Positions 7,762 to 16,090 are shown, counted from the stretch's first letter. The stretch is 64,000 nt of DNA from UBA10205 sp035289625 (GCA_035289625.1 DATDWP010000006.1:15914-79913); one strand, 5' to 3'. The notes: generated by a model not told the origin, from the letters alone. A program made the numbers and translations.

Positions 7762-8799
7762 TTATCCCTCAATTTTATCAGCAGCTTTCCTCACCCTATT
7801 CATTACTGCTGCGCCTAATCCTTTTTCAGAAATTCCCTGCACAATTGCAACTTCAACTCCTTTGCGATCAAATTCTCTAAATATCTTGAAGATATTGCGC
7901 GCTGCCATTTGGGGAGTTTTTCCTAAAAATTTTACTACTGCTCCGTGGTGTTTTTTGCCCTTCGTAGAGGTTATTATCCCGACTTTTTTATTTTTGTAAT
8001 GGGGGAGAATTGAGCGAACTTGTGTCCAAAAATTCGTGCTTTCTTCTATAAGTATTACAAAGCCCTGCGGAGCGTAGTGTTTGTATTTCATTCCAGGGGC
8101 TTTTGCAACTTGCCCGCCCCTCTGTCCCTTATTGAACCCTTTCTTTTTTATGAGGGGGTGCTGATCTATTTTGCCAATTATTTTTTCTATTTGCTCCGTG
8201 CTAATTTTCCCCGGGCGAAGCAAAACCGCGCGCTGTGAACTAACATCTAGAATGGTTGATTCCACCCCGATAGTTGTAGTTCCGCCATCAATTATACAAT
8301 CAATCCTTCCATTTAGGTCTTCAAAAACGTCTCTAGCATTTGTCGGAGATGGTTTTCCAAATAGGTTAGCAGATGGGGCTGCAATTGGGACTTTTGCCTT
8401 TTCAATTAACGCGTGGGCGATTTTATGAGCTGGCATTCTGATTGCAACAGTTCTAAGCCCCCCGGTAGTTATGCTTGGGACTTTTTTCGATTTTTCCAAA
8501 ACAAGGGTAAGGGGCCCTGGCCAGAAATTATCCATTAAAAGTTTTGAGCGCAAGTTAACACCCTTTGCAAGTTCGTATACTTGCTCCTCATTTGATACAT
8601 GTACAATAAGAGGGTCATCAAACGGCCTTTTTTTTGCAACAAAAATTTTGCGTACTGATTTTGCGCTAAGCGCATTTGCCCCAAGCCCATAAACCGTTTC
8701 AGTGGGGAATGCAACAAGATCGCCTCTTTGGATTATTTTTGCAGCAATTAATATTTTCCTATCAGTTGGAATTTTGATTTTCAGTATTTTTGTTTTCAT
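7762..8799 (-). CDS. sua5: L-threonylcarbamoyladenylate synthase Sua5
   Basis: Makes TC-AMP from threonine, bicarbonate and ATP, the first step of t6A formation. Residues about 15-200 form the YrdC domain (TETVYGLGANALS, KKRPFDDPLIVH, PSANLFGKPSPT, VESTILDVS, LLRPG). Residues about 230-345 form the Sua5 C-terminal domain, joined by the PGMKYKHYAP linker. It is the 345-residue two-domain Sua5 rather than the short TsaC form. It is transcribed directly into kae1, which uses its product. ATG 8797-8799 was chosen; a GTG three codons earlier is possible. Confidence 0.97.
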   Translation of the reverse strand: MKTKILKIKIPTDRKILIAAKIIQRGDLVAFPTETVYGLGANALSAKSVRKIFVAKKRPFDDPLIVHVSNEEQVYELAKGVNLRSKLLMDNFWPGPLTLVLEKSKKVPSITTGGLRTVAIRMPAHKIAHALIEKAKVPIAAPSANLFGKPSPTNARDVFEDLNGRIDCIIDGGTTTIGVESTILDVSSQRAVLLRPGKISTEQIEKIIGKIDQHPLIKKKGFNKGQRGGQVAKAPGMKYKHYAPQGFVILIEESTNFWTQVRSILPHYKNKKVGIITSTKGKKHHGAVVKFLGKTPQMAARNIFKIFREFDRKGVEVAIVQGISEKGLGAAVMNRVRKAADKIEG

Positions 8800-8817
8800 T
8801 ATTACCACTTTTTAGAA

Positions 8818-9315
8818 TTATGCCATGAGTACAAGCGCTACTGAAACAAAATTATACAGTAGGTGGGCAATAAAATTCGGAACAATCCTATTGCTCTTTT
8901 TGTATGCGAATGCTAAAATTGCCCCAAGTGCAAACGCGCCTATTACTTCTGCTAAAGATCCGTACCCAAAGTGCGCAAGCCCAAATGCAATGCTTGATAC
9001 AGCAATTCCTATGCGTGGAACTAAAAATGCGCGAAAGAAAAACTCTTCCACAAATACCCTTACAACAAATAAGTAAATTAGTAATAGGGCCGGCAGTGAT
9101 ACGATTTCACGAATGGCCGTTTCCACCGGTTCAAAATCATTAATTTGGAAAAACCCAAATAAAAAAGAAAGTACGACAGAGAAGAGCAGCAGTGCTGAAA
9201 ATATCTGTGTACTTAGAATAATATCAGATAGCGCATTTGTGCTCTTTAGCCCAAATTCTTGAGCGGTAAAATTTTTGCGCTCCACAAATTTTATGTATAG
9301 TAGTGGGACGAGCAC
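8818..9315 (-). CDS. CPBP/CAAX-like intramembrane protease
   Basis: Membrane protein with the CPBP (Abi) family motifs: EEFFFRAFL (EExxxR), AHFGYG (motif 2 His) and HLLYNFVSV (motif 3 His). These form the glutamate/histidine active site of Rce1-like intramembrane proteases. Four to five TM segments are visible from the GTG at 9313-9315. That start truncates the first TM helix. The frame is open back to a strong SD (GGAGGG, 9361-9366) followed after 6 nt by ATA (9352-9354), giving 178 residues beginning with a full TM helix. The true start is therefore uncertain. The substrate is unknown. Confidence 0.85.
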   Translation of the reverse strand: MLVPLLYIKFVERKNFTAQEFGLKSTNALSDIILSTQIFSALLLFSVVLSFLFGFFQINDFEPVETAIREIVSLPALLLIYLFVVRVFVEEFFFRAFLVPRIGIAVSSIAFGLAHFGYGSLAEVIGAFALGAILAFAYKKSNRIVPNFIAHLLYNFVSVALVLMA

Positions 9316-9365
9316 AAGAAGGGCATCAATTAGAACGAAATAGAGTAGCTCTATAAAGAGCCCTC

Positions 9366-9557
9366 CTACTTAAACTCGGTGTAGCCGCATCTTCCGCAGT
9401 GCAATCTCTTCTCATGCACTGCCATAAATACTCCGGGACCGCATTTTGGGCAGTATTTTTTGCGAATAAGTTTTTCTCCCTCAATTTTATAGTATTCCCC
9501 TTTCTTCATTTTTGCCGGGCCTTTTTTTTCAGCTGTTTTTGCTTGCTTTTCTGCCAT
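9366..9557 (-). CDS. rps27ae: Ribosomal protein eS31 (S27ae)
   Basis: 63-residue small-subunit protein with a C4 zinc finger (CPKCG at about residues 36-40, CGRCGYTEF at the C-terminus). The ubiquitin fusion of eukaryotes is absent, as usual in archaea. It follows eS24 by 12 nt in the RpoE-Spt4-eS24-eS31 run, the normal archaeal order. Confidence 0.97.
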   Translation of the reverse strand: MAEKQAKTAEKKGPAKMKKGEYYKIEGEKLIRKKYCPKCGPGVFMAVHEKRLHCGRCGYTEFK

Positions 9558-9569
9558 TTTTTCAACTCC

Positions 9570-9899
9570 TCATTTCTTGGGCACTGGTGCAGGTGCTTCT
9601 TCTGCCGGTTTTGCCTTTTCAGGGCGCCCAAAGTTGCGCTCAATTATAGGCTTTAATTCGGTTTTGCGAAGATCGGATTCGTTTTTGTAAACACGGCAAA
9701 CCCCGCTAACTTCTGTTGTTCCATAGGATGTATTGTACACATCAACTACTAGGTTTTTTTCATCAGCACCTATCAGCGCTGCAATTTTTTCCCGTAGTTC
9801 TTTTCGTGAAGGTGTTGTAGTTGCTTCTTTTACTACAAATTGCGCTTCTTGTCTCCCAAAAAGTTTGTTTTCATGTTTTTGTGTTATATCAATTCTCAT
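9570..9899 (-). CDS. rps24e: Ribosomal protein eS24
   Basis: 109-residue 30S protein. It begins MRIDITQKHENKLFGRQEAQ, continues with the family motifs TPSRKELREKIAAL and VYNTSYGTTEVSGVCRVY, and ends in a Pro/Ala/Glu-rich tail (KPAEEAPAPVPKK) longer than the core domain needs. It lies 4 nt after spt4. Confidence 0.97.
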   Translation of the reverse strand: MRIDITQKHENKLFGRQEAQFVVKEATTTPSRKELREKIAALIGADEKNLVVDVYNTSYGTTEVSGVCRVYKNESDLRKTELKPIIERNFGRPEKAKPAEEAPAPVPKK

Positions 9900-9903
9900 T
9901 TTT

Positions 9904-10101
9904 TCACCTGCTAAGCCTTAGTGCGTACTTTCCTGCGCGTGTAATTCCCATCTTTTGTGCTATTTGTGATTGCTCAGGGTTCATTACAATTACATACCCT
10001 CTCCAAAATGTTGTAAAGGAATTAGAGCCGCATACTGGGCAGACATCTCCACCTTCTTCAAGAACATACCTGCATGAACGGCAGGCTTTTTCCTGCTTCA
10101 T
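9904..10101 (-). CDS. spt4: Transcription elongation factor Spt4 (RpoE'')
   Basis: 65-residue zinc protein that pairs with Spt5 on elongating RNA polymerase. CRSCRYV and CPVCGSN supply the four zinc cysteines, and FTTFWRGYVIVMNPEQSQIA is the Spt5-binding beta sheet. The start overlaps the rpoE stop by 4 nt (ATGA), so translation is coupled. Confidence 0.97.
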   Translation of the reverse strand: MKQEKACRSCRYVLEEGGDVCPVCGSNSFTTFWRGYVIVMNPEQSQIAQKMGITRAGKYALRLSR

Positions 10102-10709
10102 CTAGATTCACCTCTATCCCTTGGCTTTTTCTCTTTCGGAGGCCTTTTATCGACCTTTTTGTCCTTCTCTTTTTCATTTATTTTTGCCCAATCAGGTTTT
10201 CCAAGCCCGGGCTGTCTCATTGTAAGGCCCACTTTGGAGCTTGAGATTGTGCCCTTGAGGCTCACTGTAACTATTCTTGCAAGCACAACATCTTTTACTA
10301 TTAGTTTTTTGGATGTTTCTTTCCCGGAAAAACCAGGGAGCTTTGCATCATAGTTGATGTAATCGTCCATTATCTGGCTAACATGTATAAGGCCTTCAAG
10401 TGGCCCGGTTTTTAAGAACGCGCCGAATTCTGTTACATCGGAAACTTCGCCTTCTACTAACTCTTGTATTTTTGGCTTGTAGGTTATCATTTCAATATCC
10501 GATTCATAATATGCAGCTCCATCACCCGGAACAATTTTTCCATCGCCAACATTTCCAACTGCAGTGACGCACACAACAACCCCGGTATCTTCATCTAATA
10601 CTCCTTCATAGGCCTGCCTTGCCTGCTTTAAAAGCGTCCCGTTTAGTTCGGTCCCAATCTCTGCCGGCGGCACCCGCACAGTATCCCTTACTACATATTT
10701 GACATACAT
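10098..10709 (-). CDS. rpoE: DNA-directed RNA polymerase subunit E' (Rpb7 homologue)
   Basis: 203-residue stalk subunit; with RpoF it binds nascent RNA. The N-terminal RNP-like domain (MYVKYVVRDTVRVPP) is followed by an S1/OB domain (GEVSDVTEFGAFLKTGPLEG, LIHVSQIMDDY). The C-terminal 25 residues are Lys/Arg-rich (KEKDKKVDKRPPKEKKPRDR), an extension beyond the core. It precedes spt4, overlapping by 4 nt. Confidence 0.97.
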   Translation of the reverse strand: MYVKYVVRDTVRVPPAEIGTELNGTLLKQARQAYEGVLDEDTGVVVCVTAVGNVGDGKIVPGDGAAYYESDIEMITYKPKIQELVEGEVSDVTEFGAFLKTGPLEGLIHVSQIMDDYINYDAKLPGFSGKETSKKLIVKDVVLARIVTVSLKGTISSSKVGLTMRQPGLGKPDWAKINEKEKDKKVDKRPPKEKKPRDRGESR

Positions 10710-10726
10710 TCTTTCTCACCATCCTT

Positions 10727-11185
10727 TTAAGAGAGCTCCAAAAATTTTCTCTGCCTTAAGTACAATACCTTACCATTCAATTCCCTAACAGACTCTTTTA
10801 ATTCCTTATCATTGGTCGCAATTAACGCCTGCGGCACAAGGCTCAAAAGGGCCGCATCGGCATTCGGGGCATCAATTTGCACGATTTTTACCCTATTTTT
10901 GCCAATTACTTCCATTGCAATTGCCGCTTCTTTTTTTAATTTTGCGCCCCTTTTTGCAAGCCCTTCCAGTTCAGCTATAACCTGCGAAGGAATGACAAAT
11001 TCAACTGCTCCAAACATCTCTTTTGCTTTAGCAAAAACATCAACTTTAAACCTTGCAATATTTAGAAGGGTATTGGTATCAATTGCAACAACAACATTGC
11101 GACTACTAATTGCAAATGTATCATCTAAATTCCCAACCATAAAACTTACTGCTCCGTTGCCAAAAAATGATTTTGTAGAGTTCAT
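10727..11185 (-). CDS. PIN-domain endonuclease of the Fcf1/Utp24 group (rRNA processing)
   Basis: 152 residues from ATG 11183-11185, which has an SD (GGGTGG) 6 nt upstream. PIN-fold acidic residues are visible: VVAIDTNTLLNIAR (Asp near residue 35), SQVIAELEGLA (Glu) and LIATNDKELK (Asp pair). Its place between aIF2-gamma and rpoE is the usual archaeal location of the Fcf1-type PIN protein linked to 18S/16S processing. The frame stays open 46 codons further upstream through two copies of a palindromic repeat (ASYPTNESV, ASYPTDETV). I treat that part as leader rather than protein. Confidence 0.88.
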   Translation of the reverse strand: MNSTKSFFGNGAVSFMVGNLDDTFAISSRNVVVAIDTNTLLNIARFKVDVFAKAKEMFGAVEFVIPSQVIAELEGLAKRGAKLKKEAAIAMEVIGKNRVKIVQIDAPNADAALLSLVPQALIATNDKELKESVRELNGKVLYLRQRKFLELS

Positions 11186-11332
11186 TTTGCCACCCAATAT
11201 GCGCGCAATCTCCACCCCAACAGTTTCGTCTGTTGGGTACGATGCACCATCCTTGTGGATGGGGATTGCTTCGCATCCAAAAACACTTTCGTTTGTTGGG
11301 TACGATGCACTGTGCTGATGCACAGGGCGTAC
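11186..11332 (-). repeat. Two tandem family-B palindromic elements before the Fcf1-like gene
   Basis: This 147-nt gap contains two copies of a unit. Each has a short hairpin followed by the minus-strand core TGCATCGTACCCAACA and then (A/G)ACGAAA(G/C)TGTT. Copy 1 hairpin: CTGTGC/GCACAG at 11310-11325. Copy 2 hairpin: CCATCC/GGATGG at 11247-11262, with the following CCAACAG/CTGTTGG stem closing loop ACGAAA. Related single copies precede rpoN and uS13. The same DNA can be read in frame with the Fcf1-like gene. Confidence 0.75.
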
Positions 11333-12682
11333 TTATTTGCACACGCCATATGCCCTCAACCTCCACCCGCTCTGCTCCCTTTTGCTAATAGCAACTTTTT
11401 GTCCTTTTTCAATAGTTGCCGGGCTTTTTAACTTTATTTCAAATTCATCTTTTCCAGACTGCCGTGCAAGCTGGCCAACTGATGTTGCTGTCCCTATTGC
11501 AAGTGCAACAAAATCATTCACCTTCCATTCTATGCCCCTTTTGTCCTTCTCTCCAATCCTATCAATTTGTGTGAACTGCAATTTTATTTCGCTCACAGGT
11601 TTTGGAAGAGAACCTTGGGTTGAAACAACCTGCCCGCGCATTTCATCATTTTTTGTAAAAAAAGGATCAAGAGTTGTGCCAACCGCAATAAGTCCCCCGG
11701 CAGATACCTCTTTTAAAAATCCGCCTTCAACCCCAAGGCTCACCACTTTTGTTTGTATTGGTTTGCCGTTTATCCCCGGAGAAATTTCTATATTGTCCCC
11801 GACTTTTAAAATCCCTGAAATTATGCTCCCGCCAATAACTCCGCCTTTAATGTTTTCAGGTTTTGACCCGGGTTTATTTATATCAAAACTTCTAACAACA
11901 AACATTCGCAAATCTTTTGAATTAGCGCGCAGAGGCGTTGGAATATTTTGCTCAATTGCCTCAATCAGAAGATCAATATTAACTCCCATGTTAGCCGAGA
12001 TTGGAATTATGGGCGCTTTTTCATAGCCGTATTGTTTTAGGAATGCAATTATTTCATCATGGCTCTCTTTTGCCCTTTTTGAATCAACAAGGTCTATTTT
12101 GTTTTGCGCGACAACAAGATTTTTTATTCCTCCAATTGAAAGTGCCATCAAATGCTCCTCTGTACTTGGCTGTGGGCATTTTTCATTTGCAGCAACAACT
12201 AGTACAGCTCCATCCATTAGCGCTGCTCCCGAGAGCATTGTTGCCATCAGTGTTTCGTGCCCCGGAGAATCTACAAAAGAGACCCTGCGCAGAGCAATAG
12301 CTCTGCTCGAGGCTTCGCACTTTCCTGTTGCGTTATATCCTTCAGACCCTTTAGTGCCTTCACATTTGTAGAACGTAGTGTCGGCATAGCCAAGCCTTAT
12401 TGAAATCCCCTTTTTTATTTCCTCACTATGGGTGTCAGCCCACTTGCCAGTTAGGGCTTGAACCAAACTCGTTTTTCCATGGTCAACGTGCCCTATGGTC
12501 CCGATATTAACCTGTGCTTGCGTTACGCTTTTCGAGCTAGTTTGCTTCTCGCTTATTTCTATTTTGGAAATTGCTGAAATAGTCTGCGCTGCTGCGCTAG
12601 CCTGATCGCTAGATAGGTCCTCTTGTGGCCTTTCTTTTTCGCGCGGCTTTTTTTGCACTTTTTGCTTTACATCCTTTTTCAT
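11333..12682 (-). CDS. eif2g: Translation initiation factor aIF2, gamma subunit
   Basis: 449-residue GTPase that carries initiator Met-tRNA to the 30S subunit. The G motifs are GHVDHGKTS (G1), DSPGHETLM (G3) and AQNKIDLV (G4), followed by the beta-barrel domains II and III. ATG 12680-12682 has SD AGGGG 7 nt upstream; a TTG at 12709 immediately after the eS6 stop is less likely. A low-complexity N-terminal extension of about 50 residues precedes the G domain. The zinc knuckle between switch regions keeps only two of the usual four cysteines (FYKCEGTKG, ATGKCEASS). Confidence 0.97.
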   Translation of the reverse strand: MKKDVKQKVQKKPREKERPQEDLSSDQASAAAQTISAISKIEISEKQTSSKSVTQAQVNIGTIGHVDHGKTSLVQALTGKWADTHSEEIKKGISIRLGYADTTFYKCEGTKGSEGYNATGKCEASSRAIALRRVSFVDSPGHETLMATMLSGAALMDGAVLVVAANEKCPQPSTEEHLMALSIGGIKNLVVAQNKIDLVDSKRAKESHDEIIAFLKQYGYEKAPIIPISANMGVNIDLLIEAIEQNIPTPLRANSKDLRMFVVRSFDINKPGSKPENIKGGVIGGSIISGILKVGDNIEISPGINGKPIQTKVVSLGVEGGFLKEVSAGGLIAVGTTLDPFFTKNDEMRGQVVSTQGSLPKPVSEIKLQFTQIDRIGEKDKRGIEWKVNDFVALAIGTATSVGQLARQSGKDEFEIKLKSPATIEKGQKVAISKREQSGWRLRAYGVCK

Positions 12683-12709
12683 ACAATTCCCCTTTTTATT
12701 TACGTCCAA

Positions 12710-13171
12710 TTATTTGTGCTTTTTTATGTCCTTTGCATCCTCTGCCGAGATCTTTCCTACATTTTCAAGGGACTCTTTTACCATCTGGTCCTTAATTGAA
12801 GTTTCCTCTTTCTTCTCCTTGTTAGAGCCCAGAATTTCCTCGAGCTTTTTTGAACCTTCCTTTGTAATTTTTAGGTTCAGTTGCGCGATCTCATCGCTAA
12901 CAGTGTTTCCCCTTCTTGCAGTTTTCTCCCTTCTTCCTTTTTTTACATCAATGGTGATGTATACTTCCTTTCTATTCATTCCTGCAAGGTTTGATCTCAT
13001 TGGAAATCCCTGCTTATCCGAGCCTCCTGTTATCTGTGCGCTATATCCATCAAGGCCTATTAGGCCAAGTTCAACTTGCTCCCCTATTTTTTTTCCGATG
13101 AAAATCTGGGGACTATCAATTTTCTTGGAATATGCCTTTCTTGTTTTTGGATCCGACACCACTATATTCAT
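12710..13171 (-). CDS. rps6e: Ribosomal protein eS6
   Basis: 153-residue 30S protein. The conserved core IGKKIGEQVELGLIGLDGYS, ITGGSDKQGFPM and RREKTARRGNTVS is intact and is followed by an acidic/lysine helical tail (KKLEEILGSNKEKKEE). It lies between aIF5B and aIF2-gamma, the usual archaeal context. Confidence 0.97.
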   Translation of the reverse strand: MNIVVSDPKTRKAYSKKIDSPQIFIGKKIGEQVELGLIGLDGYSAQITGGSDKQGFPMRSNLAGMNRKEVYITIDVKKGRREKTARRGNTVSDEIAQLNLKITKEGSKKLEEILGSNKEKKEETSIKDQMVKESLENVGKISAEDAKDIKKHK

Positions 13172-13189
13172 ATTTCAACCTCCTAAATA

Positions 13190-14932
13190 TCACGCCTGGG
13201 CCCTTTGGGCTTCCATTTTTTTAATTTGCTCAATTAGTTCTATTTCCCCTCTTGAAAATTCAGCTTCAAGTTCGCCTAATTTTGTAAAATGCTTCTCGGG
13301 TATGTAGCTGTAGAGATTTTCATTTTCAAAAATATCCTTATCAACAACTGCCCCTTCAATTGAAACTGCAACCTCATCGCCTTTTGCTGCAACCTCAATG
13401 CTCTTTCCCTCCCGCTGCAACCCTAATACCCTTCCAATAACAGTTGCATTCTCTTTCATAACTTCAACACCTTTTCTGATTTTTCCCTCTTCAATTCTAA
13501 CTCCTACAATTGCAGGGCCGCTGTGCCTGAAAACAAATCCTGAGAGGATTGTAAATTTTGCAGGCATCACAACATTTGAGAGAAGCTCTTTTTTTCCGGC
13601 TTCTTTTTGCTGCAACATCCACTTCTCATATTCTTCTAAAAGCCTGTATACAACATCATTTTGGAAAATTTTCACATTCCTCTTCTGCGCTTCAATTGCT
13701 GCTGCCTCGCTAACCTGCGTGTGGAATGCAAATATCACTCCTTTGAAGCGGTCCTTTTGCGAAACCGATTCTATTTCAAGCACATCCTTTCTTGGGATCT
13801 CGCCAATATCCGCTTTTTTTATTTTTATTCCCCTATCCTGCAAGAGCTTGACAATTGCTTCAAGGCTGCCAAGTGTATTGCTCCTGACAATAGGGCCAAT
13901 TGAATCAGATTCAATTTTTATTCTCTGTATTTCCTCGCCGATTTCCTTTTCTGCTGCTACCGAGTAGTGCCTTATCGGAGATCCGCTTATTGCATCATCA
14001 AGATTTGGAGCTGCAATTTTTACACCTGCTGCAGCGTGCACTTTTTGCACCGCACGGAATTTTTCAGATCCGCTCTCCCCTGCCGCCTTTGGTTCTAGTA
14101 GAGCCCTAACTTTTGTTTTTATTACTCCGTTTTTTGAACCCACTACAATTTCCTCGCCAACAGAGAGCATTCCGTCATATAATATCACATCAATTGTTGT
14201 TCCAAGCCCTCGTTCTTCGCGAACTTCCAGAACAGTGCCCCTGCACGCCCCTGATTCGTGCACTTCGAGTTTTTTCTCCAAATATTTTTGTGAAAGCGCT
14301 GCAAGAAACATCAAAAGCTCAGGAATTCCCACTTTCATTTTTGCAGAAATCGGGACTATTGCAACCTCTTTTGTAAAATCCTTTACCCGATCAAATCTCT
14401 CGCTTGCAAATCCTTTTGTGTGCAGCTCTCCAATAAGCTTGTATATTTTTGTCTCAAGTTCGAGTTGCACATCCTCGCGCTGGTTTGGAAGAGAATCCGA
14501 AATTGCGCCTTCAACAACATTCCAGCCCTTTATCGTGTCGATTTTATTTGCAGCAACAATAAAGGGGCACTTGTAGCTCTTTAAAATCTCCATCGCTTCA
14601 AGGGTTTGCTCTTCAAGGCCTTTGTGAATATCAACTACCAAAACAGCTAGATCAGCAATACTTCCGCCGCGCTTTCGAAGGTTTGTAAATGCTTCATGCC
14701 CGGGGGTATCAATGAATAAAAGCCCCGGGATTTGGATTGAAAATTTGTATTTTTCTATAATTTTCCCCGAAAGTTTTTTTATTAGCGCAATTGGCACTTC
14801 ACTAGCCCCGATGTGCTGCGTGATGCCTCCCGCCTCCTTATCGGTTAGAGCCGTGCCCCTGATTGAATCAAGCAGCCTTGATTTTCCGCTATCAACATGC
14901 CCAAGAACAGTGATTATTGGTTTTCGTATCAA
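13190..14932 (-). CDS. infB: Translation initiation factor aIF5B (IF2 homologue)
   Basis: 580-residue ribosome-dependent GTPase for subunit joining. It shows G1 GHVDSGKS, G2 around GGITQHIGA, G3 IDTPGHEAF and G4 AANKID, then domains II-IV. No intein is present, unlike several archaeal homologues. The start is TTG (14930-14932) with SD GAGGTGA about 8 nt upstream; no ATG fits. It follows dut by 12 nt. Confidence 0.97.
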   Translation of the reverse strand: MIRKPIITVLGHVDSGKSRLLDSIRGTALTDKEAGGITQHIGASEVPIALIKKLSGKIIEKYKFSIQIPGLLFIDTPGHEAFTNLRKRGGSIADLAVLVVDIHKGLEEQTLEAMEILKSYKCPFIVAANKIDTIKGWNVVEGAISDSLPNQREDVQLELETKIYKLIGELHTKGFASERFDRVKDFTKEVAIVPISAKMKVGIPELLMFLAALSQKYLEKKLEVHESGACRGTVLEVREERGLGTTIDVILYDGMLSVGEEIVVGSKNGVIKTKVRALLEPKAAGESGSEKFRAVQKVHAAAGVKIAAPNLDDAISGSPIRHYSVAAEKEIGEEIQRIKIESDSIGPIVRSNTLGSLEAIVKLLQDRGIKIKKADIGEIPRKDVLEIESVSQKDRFKGVIFAFHTQVSEAAAIEAQKRNVKIFQNDVVYRLLEEYEKWMLQQKEAGKKELLSNVVMPAKFTILSGFVFRHSGPAIVGVRIEEGKIRKGVEVMKENATVIGRVLGLQREGKSIEVAAKGDEVAVSIEGAVVDKDIFENENLYSYIPEKHFTKLGELEAEFSRGEIELIEQIKKMEAQRAQA

Positions 14933-14944
14933 ATCGCGTTCACC

Positions 14945-15373
14945 TCAAAGACCTGTTGAACCAAACCCGCCACTGCCACGCGAGCTTGCTTCAAGTTCTT
15001 GCGCCTCAATAATTTGGGGCTTTTCGATTTTATTGAACACTACTTGAGCGATTTTTTTCCCCTTTTCAATTTTATATTCCTTCTCGCCCAAATTAATTAC
15101 AATTACTTTCACTTCTCCCCTATACCCCGCATCAATTGTTCCTGGAGTATTTAGAAGCGTGATCCCATCATTTATTGCAAGCCCGCTCTTTGGCCTAACT
15201 TGCGCTTCATATCCGCTCTCAAATGAGATGCTAATCCCCGTGCCAATAAGTTTTCTTTGCATCGGAAGAAGGGTTGCATCTTCATTGCTATAAAGGTCAA
15301 AGCCTGCATCGCCTTCATGCTCAATTTTTGGTATTTTGGCTTGAGGGACTAGACGCTTGACCTTTACAATCAT
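14945..15373 (-). CDS. dut: dUTP diphosphatase, trimeric type
   Basis: 142 residues; hydrolyses dUTP to dUMP and PPi. All five trimeric dUTPase motifs are visible: DAGFDLYS (1), RPKSGLA (2), GTIDAGYRGEVKV (3, with the catalytic Asp), KKIAQVVF (4) and the flexible Gly-rich C-terminus RGSGGFGSTGL (5). It lies between ndk and infB in a translation operon, an unusual place that puts two nucleotide-sanitising enzymes side by side. Confidence 0.97.
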   Translation of the reverse strand: MIVKVKRLVPQAKIPKIEHEGDAGFDLYSNEDATLLPMQRKLIGTGISISFESGYEAQVRPKSGLAINDGITLLNTPGTIDAGYRGEVKVIVINLGEKEYKIEKGKKIAQVVFNKIEKPQIIEAQELEASSRGSGGFGSTGL

Positions 15374-15381
15374 TGATACAC

Positions 15382-15846
15382 CTACTTTTTTTCGCTAGCA
15401 GAATAGACCATGTCACTGTCAACTTTTGTATATTCATGCAATTCAGAATCTTTGAAAAATCTCTTGATTTCCTTTTGTGCGGCCTGGGCACTATCTGATG
15501 CGTGTATTATCGTATTTTGGATGCTTAGTGAAAAATCCCCGCGAATTGTTCCCGGCAGCGCTTCAGTGCCCTCGGTTACCCCTGCGAGTTTTCTTACAAC
15601 ATCAACAACTTTTCTTCCCTCAAGCACCATGAGAATACTTGGGGCGGTTTTCATGAACTCGCGAATGCTTGGAAAAAACGGCTTTCCCACAAGATGCGCG
15701 TAGTGGTCTTCGAGGATTTTATCCGAAAGGTGCTCCATTTTCATTCCCACTATCTTTATTCCCTTGCGCTCAAACCTGTGCACGACTTCGCCCACAAGCC
15801 CTCTATTTATCGCATCCGGTTTTACAATGATTAGTGTTCTTTCCAT
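15382..15846 (-). CDS. ndk: Nucleoside diphosphate kinase
   Basis: 154 residues; transfers the gamma phosphate between NTPs through a phosphohistidine. It begins MERTLIIVKPDAINRGLVGE. The active-site His lies in NTIIHASDSAQAA near residue 120, and GTIRGDFS is the nucleotide-binding loop. ATG 15844-15846 with SD GAGGTG was chosen over a GTG three codons upstream. It directly follows eL24, as in many archaea. Confidence 0.97.
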   Translation of the reverse strand: MERTLIIVKPDAINRGLVGEVVHRFERKGIKIVGMKMEHLSDKILEDHYAHLVGKPFFPSIREFMKTAPSILMVLEGRKVVDVVRKLAGVTEGTEALPGTIRGDFSLSIQNTIIHASDSAQAAQKEIKRFFKDSELHEYTKVDSDMVYSASEKK

Positions 15847-15856
15847 TTTGTCCACC

Positions 15857-16090
15857 TCATGCCTTCTTTTCCTTTGCTTTTTTTAACTGTGCCTCTTTTG
15901 ATTTTGCTTTAATTTCTTTTTCCTTGTGGTAAAAATCCGTCCACTTGGTTTCGGTTGGGTTTCTACCTAATTTCAAAAAATTCTTCTCGGATTTTTTGCT
16001 AGCAAACCAGTAGACCGTGCCGTCCTTTTTTACATACATAAGGCCCCTACCACGTTCTATTGGTTTTCCTGTAAATGAATCCATTGGCAT
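15857..16090 (-). CDS. rpl24e: Ribosomal protein eL24 without zinc cysteines
   Basis: 77-residue 50S protein. The family core GRGLMYVKKDGTVYWF, KLGRNPTETKWTDFYHKE is clear. The four zinc-binding Cys of the canonical finger are replaced (MDSFTGKP instead of CSFCGK; WFASKKSEKNF instead of FCSSKCEKN), so this is a zinc-free version. ATG 16088-16090 overlaps the stop of a small upstream ORF (TGATG). The SD GGAGGTG is embedded in a hairpin just before the start. Confidence 0.95.
   Translation of the reverse strand: MPMDSFTGKPIERGRGLMYVKKDGTVYWFASKKSEKNFLKLGRNPTETKWTDFYHKEKEIKAKSKEAQLKKAKEKKA

Noticed and set aside
11186..11323. 46-codon N-terminal extension of the Fcf1-like PIN protein
   Set aside because: The extension consists of two repeat copies also found before rpoN and uS13, and an ATG with a good SD lies exactly at the start of the conserved protein.
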